Assembly: GCA_022428185.1 (NCBI GenBank)
Contig: JAKMCZ010000263.1
Span: forward strand, 1-10,685
Source of the DNA: Alphaproteobacteria bacterium
Lineage (GTDB): Bacteria > Pseudomonadota > Alphaproteobacteria > RS24
DNA length: 10,685 nucleotides
Reading direction: 5' to 3'
Shown here: one piece after another, positions 1 to 7,213 of the stretch
How the letters are laid out: the number at the start of each line of letters is the position of its first letter
Position numbering within the stretch: the first letter of the stretch is position 1
Position numbers and translations under genes: made by a program
The notes under the pieces: model-generated
Told to the model about the DNA's origin: nothing
Seen by the model: only the letters and a program-made list of their open reading frames with translations
The model's database searches: none

Positions 1-253
1 CGGCGAGATTTTTCAGATTATCAAACGCCTCAATGAAGAGCAGAAAATGACCATTTTACTGGTCGAACAAAACGCTCATATGGCTCTGCAATTGGCCGAT
101 TTCGGTTATGTGCTGGAAGTCGGGCGCGTGGTCATGGAGGGTGACCGGCAGAGGTTGCTCGACAGCCGCGATATTCAAGAGTTTTACCTCGGTAAAAAAG
201 AGGAAAGCGCGCGCGGCAAACGGCGTTGGAAACAACGCAAAACTTGGCGTTAA
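1..253 (+). CDS. livF: ABC transporter ATP-binding protein, LivF type (3' part only)
   Basis: This is the C-terminal end of a LivF-like ATPase, one of the two nucleotide-binding subunits of branched-chain amino acid type (HAAT) importers. The frame is open from base 2, so the gene begins outside the window; about 83 residues are present. The pieces seen are IFQIIKRLNEE, then the strand TILLVEQNA, then ALQLADFGYVLEVGRVVMEG and a terminal IQEFYLG, all in the order usual for LivF. The EQN after the strand sits where most ABC ATPases have the switch histidine; Gln there is normal in LivF. Walker A, Walker B and the signature motif lie upstream and cannot be checked. A basic tail (KKEESARGKRRWKQRKTWR) follows the conserved end. 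The stop codon is 30 nt before the acyl-CoA synthetase, and a binding-protein gene follows that, so this is probably the last ATPase gene of a liv-type operon. Confidence 0.93.
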   Translation, partial: GEIFQIIKRLNEEQKMTILLVEQNAHMALQLADFGYVLEVGRVVMEGDRQRLLDSRDIQEFYLGKKEESARGKRRWKQRKTWR

Positions 254-283
254 AAGGGGCGGTAGAAAAGTGAGAGGTGTCCG

Positions 284-2113
284 ATGAGTGATGTCAGTTC
301 TGAGCCGTTAACGGTGGTTGAGGGGTGCGAAAACCTGCCCCAGCTTTTCCGCAAGCGTTGCACCGAATTGGGTGACCGTTTGGCGATGCGCGAAAAAGAG
401 TTTGGCATATGGCACCGATTTAGCTGGACCGATTACTACACGCGCGCGCAAGAGATTGGCGTCGCACTGATGGCGATGGGGCTGCAACCCGGCGATGTCG
501 TGTCGATTATTGCTGAGAACCGCAAGGAATGGCTGTTTTTTGATATGGCGATTATGAGCACTGGCGGTGTCACCAATGGTGTCTATACCACCGACTCGCC
601 GGTGCAGGTTGAGCATATTTGCGTCGATAGCGCGACGCGTTTTCTGGTTGTCGAAGATGAAGAGCAATTGGACAAATATCTTGAAGTGCGCGACGCGCTG
701 CCAATGGTCGAAAAGGTGATTGTGCTGGAAGATGAGGGACTGAAAACCTTCAAAGACGACAAGGTTATGTTTATCGAGGACATTTACGCGCTGGGGCGCG
801 CTAATTTTGATAAATTCGCCGCCGAATGGGACAAACGCGTTGATGCGGTTCAGCCCGACGATACGGCGCTGTTGGTCTATACATCAGGCACGACGGGGGC
901 ACCGAAAGGCGCGATGATTTCACACGCCAATGTGTTGTTTCAGACCAAAAATGCCGGTGTTTGGATCGGCGATTGCTATGATGAAGAAATCATGTCGATT
1001 TTGCCGCTCTGTCATATTGCCGAGCGCACATTCTCGGTTTTTCTCGCGCTGCATTATCGCTGGGTGGTCAATTTTGTTGAAGCGCCCGATACCAGTTTTG
1101 AAAACACGATGGAAGTTTCGCCAAGTGTGTTCTTCGGTGTGCCGCGCATGTGGGAAAAAATGTATTCCGGCGTGGTGATTAAAATCAAAGAAGCGATTTG
1201 GTTTGGCCGCGTGTCTTATGATTGGGCCGTGCGTGTGGGCGAGCGTTTTGAAGAAGCGCGCGAAGAGGGCGGCCCGTCGCTCTGGCTGCGGGCGCAACGT
1301 TGGCTTGCTGAAAAGCTGGTATTTCAAAATTTGAAAGTCATGTTGGGGCTAGACCGCGCGCGCATTATGTTTACCGGCGCTGCGCCGGTGTCGCCTGACC
1401 TTATTCGTTGGTATCGCGCCATCGGCCTCGATTTATATGAGCTTTACGGACAGACCGAATGTTCGGGCATCACCTCGTCCAATCGCGATGGGGCCAACCG
1501 GCTCGGCTCAATCGGTCAGGCCGTGCCGTATATCGAAATGAAAATTGCCGAAGATGGTGAGATACTTTATCGCGGCCCGCATATTTTCAAAGGCTATCTG
1601 AACCAAGCTGAAAAAACCGCTGAGACGGTGATTGACGGCTGGCTTCATTCCGGCGATGTCGGTTCGGTTGATAATGAGGGTTATTTCAAAATTACCGACC
1701 GCAAGAAAGACATCATTATCACGGCAGGCGGCAAGAACATCACGCCCAGCGAAATTGAAAATCAACTCAAATTCTCGCCTTATATTTCCGACGCGGTGAT
1801 TATTGGCGATAAGCGCAAATATCTCACTTGTCTGGTGATGATTGACCATGAAAATGTGTTGCAATATGCGCAGGATTTGAATGTGCCGTTTACCGATTAT
1901 GCCAGCCTGTGCGCGCGCGAAGAGGTTATCAGCTTGGTCAATGATGAGGTTGAGAAGGTCAATCAGAACTTCGCGCGGGTTGAAACAGTGAAAAAGTTCA
2001 CCATAATTGACAAAGAATTGACCGCCGATGATGAAGAATTGACGGCGACGATGAAATTGAAACGGTCGAAAGTGGCCGAAACATATTCCAGCCTAATCGA
2101 TGCAATGTATTAG
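284..2113 (+). CDS. Long-chain-type acyl-CoA synthetase (AMP-forming, ANL superfamily)
   Basis: This 609-residue adenylate-forming ligase makes acyl-AMP from a carboxylic acid and ATP, then the CoA thioester. All core motifs are present: the Ser/Thr/Gly-rich P-loop YTSGTTGAPKG (residues 199-209), YGQTE (388-392), HSGD with the ribose-binding Asp at 458, the hinge DRKKD (472-476) followed by AGGKNITPSEIE, and the C-terminal LTATMKLKR, where K591 aligns with the catalytic lysine. The length and the long C-terminal lid fit the COG1022 long-chain group better than short-chain acetyl-CoA synthetases. No signal peptide or membrane span is seen, so it should act in the cytoplasm or at the membrane face. 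GAGAGG at 272-277 is well spaced from the ATG. It lies between livF and a periplasmic binding protein gene, an arrangement expected when an imported acid is trapped as its CoA ester. The true substrate (fatty, aromatic or terpenoid acid) is not readable. Confidence 0.93.
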   Translation: MSDVSSEPLTVVEGCENLPQLFRKRCTELGDRLAMREKEFGIWHRFSWTDYYTRAQEIGVALMAMGLQPGDVVSIIAENRKEWLFFDMAIMSTGGVTNGVYTTDSPVQVEHICVDSATRFLVVEDEEQLDKYLEVRDALPMVEKVIVLEDEGLKTFKDDKVMFIEDIYALGRANFDKFAAEWDKRVDAVQPDDTALLVYTSGTTGAPKGAMISHANVLFQTKNAGVWIGDCYDEEIMSILPLCHIAERTFSVFLALHYRWVVNFVEAPDTSFENTMEVSPSVFFGVPRMWEKMYSGVVIKIKEAIWFGRVSYDWAVRVGERFEEAREEGGPSLWLRAQRWLAEKLVFQNLKVMLGLDRARIMFTGAAPVSPDLIRWYRAIGLDLYELYGQTECSGITSSNRDGANRLGSIGQAVPYIEMKIAEDGEILYRGPHIFKGYLNQAEKTAETVIDGWLHSGDVGSVDNEGYFKITDRKKDIIITAGGKNITPSEIENQLKFSPYISDAVIIGDKRKYLTCLVMIDHENVLQYAQDLNVPFTDYASLCAREEVISLVNDEVEKVNQNFARVETVKKFTIIDKELTADDEELTATMKLKRSKVAETYSSLIDAMY

Positions 2114-2139
2114 GCTGAAATCGTTTTGAGGAGGCAGAT

Positions 2140-3318
2140 ATGAAAAGCGGATTTGTAAAACGGATTTTAGCAATGATGGGTCTGGTCACATTGCTGGTGA
2201 CACCGGCGCAGGCCGAACAAGGCGTGTCGGACAATGAAATCATTATCGGAGCGCATACGGCGCTGAGCGGCCCGGCTGCCATTTGGGGTGTCGACTCGAC
2301 ACGTTTGGCACGCATGATGTTTGAAGAAGTGAACGCAAAGGGCGGCATTCACGGCAGAAAAATCCGCTATATTGTTGAGGATACGCAATATCAGGTGCCT
2401 CTGGCAGTGAAGGCGGTCAATAAGCTGCTCAATCGCGACAAGATTTTTGCTATGCATTTAGCGCTCGGCACGGGCCATAACAATGCGGTTTTCAAACGCC
2501 AGTTTGCCAAAAATGTGCCTAATCTTTTTCCGCTCACCGGTGCGGTCTCAATGGGTTTGCCGCTGCACAAGCTGAAGTTTCAGTCGCTGTCGACTTATCA
2601 GCAGCAGGCGCGTTCGGGTATTCGCTATTTCAACAAAACCAAAGGCCATGATCGCATTTGCACTTTCGTGCAGGACACGGATTACGGGCAGGAAGTCATC
2701 GATGCGGTTGATAAAGAAGTAAAAGCGATGGGCTTGAAACTTGTCGGGGAAGCCAAGCATAAGCCGACCGAAACAGAATTTATCGGCTCAATGACCTCGC
2801 TAAAAAACGCCAATTGTGATTTGATTGTCTTCGGCACAATTATTGCCGATGCCATTCGCGGCTATTCGACGGCGCGTAAGCTGGGCATCACCGCTGATAT
2901 GATAGGTAATGTGGCATCTAGCGAGCGTATTGTGGCGGCGGCTAAAAACGGAGCGACTGAGGGTTTTTACGTCGCTACCTCGTCGCGTGCGGTTTATCGG
3001 GACATGAACCCGAGTGACCAGCAGCTTGATTTGATTGAGCGTTTCAACAAACGTTACGGTTCAGACCCGACCGGTGCGATTATTTACGCGCATATGCAGA
3101 CCAAGCTTTTGTTGAAGGGGCTTGAAGATGCCGGACGCGATTTGACGGTCGACAGTTTTGTTGCCGCAATGGAAAACATCAAGAATTTCGACGATGGCAT
3201 TGGCACACCTTTGCACAGTTATTCATCGACCAATCACGTCGGCACCGATGGCGTGATGCTCGATGTTGTCAAAAGCGGCAAGTTTGTGCCGGTGGCGGAC
3301 GACATTCACAAAATGTAA
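2140..3318 (+). CDS. Periplasmic substrate-binding protein, branched-chain amino acid type (Peripla_BP_6)
   Basis: This 392-residue protein is the extracytoplasmic ligand receptor of the ABC system whose ATPase ends at base 253. Residues 1-25 form a Sec signal peptide: basic MKSGFVKR, a hydrophobic core, then PAQA with cleavage expected after A25. The mature protein opens with DNEIIIGAHTALSGPAAIWG, the typical first strand and ligand loop of the LivJ-like type I fold, followed by EEVNAKGGIHGRKI and the VEDTQY region. C174 and C226 fall on two predicted beta strands of the second lobe (RICTFVQD and NCDLIVFG) and could form a disulfide. GAGGAGG at 2128-2134 is a strong ribosome binding site 5 nt before the ATG, and the gap to the synthetase stop is only 26 nt, so the two are probably co-transcribed. 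Liv-type receptors also bind amides, aromatic acids and other carboxylates, and the CoA ligase next door favours an organic acid over an amino acid (inference). Confidence 0.92.
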   Translation: MKSGFVKRILAMMGLVTLLVTPAQAEQGVSDNEIIIGAHTALSGPAAIWGVDSTRLARMMFEEVNAKGGIHGRKIRYIVEDTQYQVPLAVKAVNKLLNRDKIFAMHLALGTGHNNAVFKRQFAKNVPNLFPLTGAVSMGLPLHKLKFQSLSTYQQQARSGIRYFNKTKGHDRICTFVQDTDYGQEVIDAVDKEVKAMGLKLVGEAKHKPTETEFIGSMTSLKNANCDLIVFGTIIADAIRGYSTARKLGITADMIGNVASSERIVAAAKNGATEGFYVATSSRAVYRDMNPSDQQLDLIERFNKRYGSDPTGAIIYAHMQTKLLLKGLEDAGRDLTVDSFVAAMENIKNFDDGIGTPLHSYSSTNHVGTDGVMLDVVKSGKFVPVADDIHKM

Positions 3319-3349
3319 AAATCGCAATCGCCCTGTTGTCGCTTGGGTT

Positions 3350-4048
3350 TTAAGCGGCCAGCGCGATTGTGTTCAAATCAAACCGATTGCGAAGCTCCAA
3401 GAGCGGCGTGTCGATTTCCTCTTCCCATTTGTGGAAGTGGATATTCTTTGACTTGCGCCCAAACGTCCAGCCATCAGCGATTGCGTCCATACATTGGGTG
3501 ATGATACGCGGTTCGAGAAACGCATAATGCGCCGCCGTCACAGCCATACGCATGGCGTGATAGGGAAAGCGCAATTGCGCCAAATAGTAGGCTGCCAGTG
3601 ACAGCTCACCCATGTGGGTAGCCCGATATCCGGTCAGAATGTGCAGGAAGTCATGCGTCTGGAAACCGCGCGTAATCAAATAGCTCAAGTCAGCCGGCAG
3701 TCGATTGAGTGCGCCTTTTTGGGTTAACTCTTCATTCATGGCGCGGTAATTGCGACCGAGGTTTTCTTCCAATTTGTTCTCAAGAATGAAAGCGCGATAG
3801 CCGTGTCCCAATGTGCCGGGCGCACATTCGTCCAAGCGCTCCAGCGAAAGCGGCTCGGCAAAATGGCGCTCTTTCACAAATGCATCGACGCCCTCAATTT
3901 TGTGCATTTCTTCGAGATAGCCTTCAATCGCCTCATCGGGCGCTTCAGCCCACCAATCGTGAAACAGAAAATAAACGCCATATTCCAGCGGCGTATCCAC
4001 TGAGGTCAAAAACTTCTCAGCGAAAGTGCGATCAACTTTTTTATCCAT
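3350..4048 (-). CDS. Coq4 family protein
   Basis: This 232-residue protein is recognised as Coq4 family from the motif HDFLH at residues 132-136 followed, after eleven residues, by E148: an exact HDxxHx11E metal-binding signature. Upstream, APGTLGHGYRAFILENKL (76-93) matches the family's GTxGxxYxxF region. In ubiquinone synthesis Coq4 acts on C1 of the ring (decarboxylation/hydroxylation) and helps hold the biosynthetic complex together. No signal peptide is present and the body is helical. GGGAG at 4055-4059 lies 6 nt before the ATG. It is the last gene of a minus-strand operon with two SDR-family genes and converges on the binding-protein gene with 31 nt between the stop codons. No other ubiquinone gene is nearby, so it may be a paralogue working on another isoprenoid or aromatic compound (inference). 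The family call is firm; the substrate is not. Confidence 0.88.
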   Translation of the reverse strand: MDKKVDRTFAEKFLTSVDTPLEYGVYFLFHDWWAEAPDEAIEGYLEEMHKIEGVDAFVKERHFAEPLSLERLDECAPGTLGHGYRAFILENKLEENLGRNYRAMNEELTQKGALNRLPADLSYLITRGFQTHDFLHILTGYRATHMGELSLAAYYLAQLRFPYHAMRMAVTAAHYAFLEPRIITQCMDAIADGWTFGRKSKNIHFHKWEEEIDTPLLELRNRFDLNTIALAA

Positions 4049-4116
4049 AATGAACTCCCATTACTGCAATGTTAATATAAGGGCGGGCATGCGGGCAAGC
4101 GCCGTCATTTTTGTGC
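4049..4116. other. Intergenic gap between the SDR and Coq4-family genes
   Basis: This 68-nt spacer is longer than the other gap in the minus-strand operon. Read on the minus strand it holds an AT-rich TATATT (4074-4079), which resembles a -10 box but has no convincing -35 at the right distance, and then the Coq4 gene's GGGAG site. On the plus strand two near-identical 8-mers sit side by side, GGGCATGC and GGGCAAGC (4085-4100). No terminator is visible, so read-through from the SDR gene is likely; an internal promoter for the Coq4 gene is possible but unproven. Confidence 0.4.
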
Positions 4117-4911
4117 CTAAAGCGCCAGCGTGAAACCGCCATTGACCGGATAGGTCTGACCGGAAATCCACTCGCTGGCATCGGAAGCCAGATATAGCGC
4201 CATATTGGCAATATCGGTCGGCTCGCCGGGCCGACGAATAATATATTTCGACATTGTTCCCTTCATGCGCTCCGGGTCTTCCAGCCAAGCTTGCGTTGCG
4301 GGCGTGTTGGTCAGCGAGATGACAATATTATTGGCGGTAATTTGATGCCGCCCCATTGTGCGCGCCACGGAGCGCATAAAACCGGCGGCACCGGCTTTGG
4401 CGCCGCTGTAAATTTCCATACCCAAATCGCCATAACGGCTGGCATCGGAGATTATCGAGATAATGCGTCCGGGGGCTTGGCGTTTCATCATGCCGGGCAA
4501 TACTGCGCCGGCGCAGTTAATCACGCCGTAAAAATTGACGCCAATGGTGCGATCCCAAATGTCCTTATCGGTTTCCCAGAACGGCTTGCGTTGCTCGGGG
4601 ATAGGTTCGGCTCCTGCATTACCGGCATTATTGACCAATACGCCAACTGTGCCGAGTTCGTCCTCGGCTTTGGCGACCATCGCTTCGACGCTGGCGCGGT
4701 CGCTGACATCGGCTTGCACGGCAATCGCCTTGCCACCGGCGCTGTTAATCTCATCAGCAACCGCTTCGGCGCGCTCAAGGAAGTAGTCATTGACGGCAAC
4801 CCCGCCTGAATTGCTGGCTGCTGCCAAATGCTTGGCGATTTGCGCGCCAACGCCTTGTCCGGCACCGGTTACCAGGCTCACGCGCCCGCCCATATCCAGA
4901 ATATCACTCAT
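4117..4911 (-). CDS. Classical short-chain dehydrogenase/reductase (SDR)
   Basis: This 264-residue NAD(P)-dependent oxidoreductase has every classical SDR hallmark: the cofactor glycine motif TGAGQGVG (15-22), ADVSD (68-72) for the adenine ring, NNAG (94-97), the active-site N126, and the triad S155, Y168 and K172 (YSGAK). The C-terminal end WISGQTYPVNGGFTLAL is the usual last strand. Such enzymes interconvert an alcohol and a ketone; bile acid, beta-hydroxyacyl and terpenoid alcohols are all possible substrates. VNDYF after the second strand, with no Arg/Lys there, leans towards NAD rather than NADP. An insertion of about ten residues (PIPEQRKPFWET, around 103-114) after NNAG may shape the substrate pocket. 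Its ribosome binding site GAGGAG (4920-4925) uses part of the upstream gene's stop codon, so translation of the two is probably coupled. It sits between the extended SDR and the Coq4-family gene in one operon. Confidence 0.93.
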   Translation of the reverse strand: MSDILDMGGRVSLVTGAGQGVGAQIAKHLAAASNSGGVAVNDYFLERAEAVADEINSAGGKAIAVQADVSDRASVEAMVAKAEDELGTVGVLVNNAGNAGAEPIPEQRKPFWETDKDIWDRTIGVNFYGVINCAGAVLPGMMKRQAPGRIISIISDASRYGDLGMEIYSGAKAGAAGFMRSVARTMGRHQITANNIVISLTNTPATQAWLEDPERMKGTMSKYIIRRPGEPTDIANMALYLASDASEWISGQTYPVNGGFTLAL

Positions 4912-4919
4912 CTTATTTT

Positions 4920-4926
4920 CTCCTCA
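4920..4926 (-). promoter_or_regulatory. Ribosome binding site overlapping the upstream stop codon
   Basis: On the minus strand the extended-SDR gene ends in TGA (4926-4924). These bases run directly into the GAGGAG Shine-Dalgarno site (4925-4920) of the classical SDR, whose ATG is at 4911-4909. The stop and start codons are 12 nt apart. A ribosome finishing the first protein would stand on the binding site of the second, which points to translational coupling of the pair. Confidence 0.75.
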
Positions 4927-5874
4927 AATTAATCCGTGGGCGCGAATGGCCTCAATATGTGCCTGCATAATCTCATCAAGCCCACGCAGGGTGACCCTCA
5001 AACTGTCGCGGCGTGTCGTGTCAAAAGCAGTCGGGCGCGTCGGTGTTTCGTCCTCATCGATTGGCGGCATTTGATAATCCGGCACGTGGTTTTTAATGGC
5101 AGTCAATATATCACGCCAATGCCAGCTTTGCTTGACCCCGAAATAGCGTCCTTCAGCGTCGGGGTTCAACAAGGCGGCAAGATGAAGCTTGGCTAAATCG
5201 CGGGCGTCAATCATCGACATTGAGCCATTGGGCACTTTGTCGTTCAGCCGCTCGCCTTTTATGATGGCGGCATAGCTTTTTAGCCCACGCACCGGTTCAT
5301 CTTGCCAGCACGGCCCGCAAATCATTGACGGGTTAATCGTCACGCCGCGAAAGGCCGCATGCTCGGCGCTTTTCGCCAGCACAATTTTGTCCAATCGGGT
5401 TTTACCAAGCGGCGCATGCTTGCCTTGTTCGGCTTGCACATTTTCGTCTGACCAATGGTCAATCTCGTTTTTCAATTCGGGGTCACCGCTTGGCGGATTG
5501 GTCGAACCGGTTGATGAGGTAAAGACAGCGGGGATAGCGCGCGCGGTAGCTGCGTCGCACACGCTCTCAGCCATAAGGGTCATAATTTCTGTAGTTGCCG
5601 GTTCTTGTTTTTCAGTTCCGGCGCTGCAAATTACGCCCAGACTATCGTCGAGCAAGGCGGCGGTCGCAGCTTCATCGCCGATTTCATAATGTTGTAAGCG
5701 CAGAGTCGCGCCGCCAGTTGCGGACTGCGCCGCCATGTTATCCAACCATGCGGTGTCGCGCGTATCGGGTGCGCGCATGCCGCCTTTTACATGATAGCCG
5801 GCGGCTAAAGCAGCGGCCGCCACATGCGCGCCGACAAAGCCGCTAATGCCAAGCACGCAAATTGTTTTGCTCAT
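4924..5874 (-). CDS. Extended SDR / NAD-dependent epimerase-dehydratase, dihydroflavonol-reductase-like, with altered active site
   Basis: This is a 316-residue Rossmann-fold protein counted from the chosen start. MSKTICVLGISGFVGAHVA gives the GxxGxxG cofactor motif at G9, G12 and G15. VFTSSTGS (118-125) supplies the usual catalytic Ser region. VTINPSMICGP (178-188) and the later IIKGE and MIDARDLAKLHLAAL segments match dihydroflavonol reductase/cinnamoyl-CoA reductase relatives. Where those have YxxxK, this protein reads TRLDK (159-163): the Lys is present but the Tyr is Thr. It may therefore be a catalytically altered or non-redox member. The frame is open upstream to an ATG at 5952, but conserved sequence begins at MSKTICVLG, GGGAG lies at 5886-5890 (11 nt upstream, a little far), and a promoter-like pair lies just beyond, so the 5874 start is preferred; an ATG at 5892 is the alternative. 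It is the first gene of the minus-strand operon. Confidence 0.85.
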   Translation of the reverse strand: MSKTICVLGISGFVGAHVAAAALAAGYHVKGGMRAPDTRDTAWLDNMAAQSATGGATLRLQHYEIGDEAATAALLDDSLGVICSAGTEKQEPATTEIMTLMAESVCDAATARAIPAVFTSSTGSTNPPSGDPELKNEIDHWSDENVQAEQGKHAPLGKTRLDKIVLAKSAEHAAFRGVTINPSMICGPCWQDEPVRGLKSYAAIIKGERLNDKVPNGSMSMIDARDLAKLHLAALLNPDAEGRYFGVKQSWHWRDILTAIKNHVPDYQMPPIDEDETPTRPTAFDTTRRDSLRVTLRGLDEIMQAHIEAIRAHGLI

Positions 5875-5898
5875 CTTGCTGTCGTCTCCCATGCATTT

Positions 5899-5928
5899 AT
5901 TGTCGGTTAAACACGCCCGCATGTTCAA
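5899..5928 (-). promoter_or_regulatory. Candidate sigma-70-type promoter for the minus-strand SDR/Coq4 operon
   Basis: Read on the minus strand, TTGAAC (5928-5923) and GACAAT (5904-5899) are separated by 18 nt and each matches four of six consensus bases. Transcription would begin near 5892, giving a leader of about 18 nt to the ATG at 5874 that still contains the GGGAG site. This fits the shorter start for the first gene. It is a pattern match only. Confidence 0.35.
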
Positions 5929-5996
5929 GCTAATTTTGTCGCTTGGTCTCAATCGGAAGGCGTGATTAGATTGGGCAATGACTTGAGGGGGGTATC

Positions 5997-7193
5997 ATGT
6001 CTCAGCAAAATGAGTTTAAACGCGGCTGGGCGGTTCTGCTCGGCGCTTTTATCGGCACCGGCGTCGGCCTTGCCTCAATGGTTTATTATTCTTCCGGTAT
6101 TTGGATACGCCCGTGGCAGCAAGAGTTTGGTTGGACGCGCGCCGAAATGGCGTTTCAAACGTCGATTGCCGTGGTTGTTATGATGCTTCTTGCGCCGCTG
6201 GTCGGTCGCTTAATTGACCGCTATGGGCTGCGCCGGGTCACGGCGATTTGTTTGCTCGGTTATGGCTCTTTTCTGGCGGTTTTTCCATTTATGAATGGTT
6301 CGCTTATGGTGCTTTATGCGCTCAGTTTCGGCTATGCGATTTTTGGTGTCGGCACGACGGGCATCGCCTTCACCCGCGCCGTTAATGCGTTTTTTATCAA
6401 AAATCGTGGTTTGGCGCTGGGCATCTGCTTGACCTCGACCGGCGTGGTCGCCTACGCCATGCCGCGTTTTATGACCCCTTATGTTGCCGAACATGGTTGG
6501 CGCGCCGGTTATTGGGTGATGTTTGCCATCGTGATGGTCTGCGTGCCGATTGTTTACCTGCTGCTGCGCGATGGCCCTGACGAAGACGACCCGGCCAGCC
6601 TAGCGCAGGCGCAAAAGGGCATGCGTTTTGCTGAAGCCATTCGCACGGTCACATTCTGGAAAGTGGCGAGCATTTTCTTGCTCATCTCAACCGCTATATT
6701 GGGTCTTATTCCGGCTTTTATTCCGCTATTGCAAGATGCCGGACTGAGCCCGCAAGAGGCCGGTAGCTTGGGCGCAATACTGGGGCTGTCGATTTTGGTA
6801 TCGCGGCTGTTTATCGGTTTCATTATTGACCGTATTTTTGCTCCCTATGTCGCCGCCGTGGCTTTTGCTTTTGTCGGTTTGGGGTGCTTGGCGTTAGGTG
6901 TTGGCGGTATCGACTATGCGGTGCTGGCGGCGATTGCGCTGGGCTTTGCTGTCGGTGCAGAAGTCGACCTTATCGGTTATTTCACAGCCCGCTATTTCGG
7001 CATGGCTAATTATGGGTCAATTTACGGCCTGCAATACTCAATCTTCATTTTTGGCGCGGCGATTGGGCCGGTCTATACGGGTTATATTTGGGACGTAACC
7101 GGTAATTATGACTTGTCGTTGATTATTGCCGCTGCGCTGATGGTGCCGGTTATCATCATCGCCCTGACATTGCCGGCTTTCGACAATGAGTAA
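5997..7193 (+). CDS. MFS transporter, monocarboxylate/oxalate-formate antiporter-like
   Basis: This 398-residue, very hydrophobic protein has about twelve predicted membrane segments in two halves, separated by a polar loop near RDGPDEDDPASLAQAQKG (about 195-215). After the second segment, GRLIDRYGLRR (70-80) is the MFS motif A loop, echoed in the second half by SRLFIGFIIDRIFAP. The opening RGWAVLLGAFIGTGVG, followed by GIWIRPWQQEFGWTRAEM, resembles the start of OFA and MCT-type carboxylate carriers (FGWSR-like loop after segment 1). It should work in the inner membrane; proton-coupled uptake or exchange of a small organic acid is the likeliest role (inference). A G-rich Shine-Dalgarno site (GAGGGGGG, 5985-5992) lies 4 nt before the ATG. 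It is divergent from the SDR operon and is followed 90 nt later by an aldehyde dehydrogenase gene. The superfamily call is certain, the subfamily only moderately so. Confidence 0.92.
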   Translation: MSQQNEFKRGWAVLLGAFIGTGVGLASMVYYSSGIWIRPWQQEFGWTRAEMAFQTSIAVVVMMLLAPLVGRLIDRYGLRRVTAICLLGYGSFLAVFPFMNGSLMVLYALSFGYAIFGVGTTGIAFTRAVNAFFIKNRGLALGICLTSTGVVAYAMPRFMTPYVAEHGWRAGYWVMFAIVMVCVPIVYLLLRDGPDEDDPASLAQAQKGMRFAEAIRTVTFWKVASIFLLISTAILGLIPAFIPLLQDAGLSPQEAGSLGAILGLSILVSRLFIGFIIDRIFAPYVAAVAFAFVGLGCLALGVGGIDYAVLAAIALGFAVGAEVDLIGYFTARYFGMANYGSIYGLQYSIFIFGAAIGPVYTGYIWDVTGNYDLSLIIAAALMVPVIIIALTLPAFDNE

Positions 7194-7213
7194 AACCGGC
7201 ACTTGGAGACAAT

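Noticed and set aside
920..1327. A 135-codon minus-strand open frame within the acyl-CoA synthetase gene
   Set aside because: It is antisense to a well-conserved region and its His/Phe/Arg-rich translation is typical of a reversed coding frame.
3325..3369. CAATCGC (3325-3331) and GCGATTG (3363-3369) as a bidirectional terminator between the convergent genes
   Set aside because: The arms are separated by 31 nt, one lies inside the Coq4 coding region, and no T-run follows, so it is probably chance.
4291..4809. A 172-codon open frame on the plus strand antisense to the classical SDR
   Set aside because: It lies wholly inside a gene with complete SDR motifs, has no ribosome binding site, and its translation matches no family I recognise; it is a shadow of the minus-strand codon pattern.
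5875..5952. Longer N-terminus for the extended SDR starting at 5952 or 5892
   Set aside because: The added residues are not part of the Rossmann fold, neither ATG has a Shine-Dalgarno site, and they overlap the candidate promoter.
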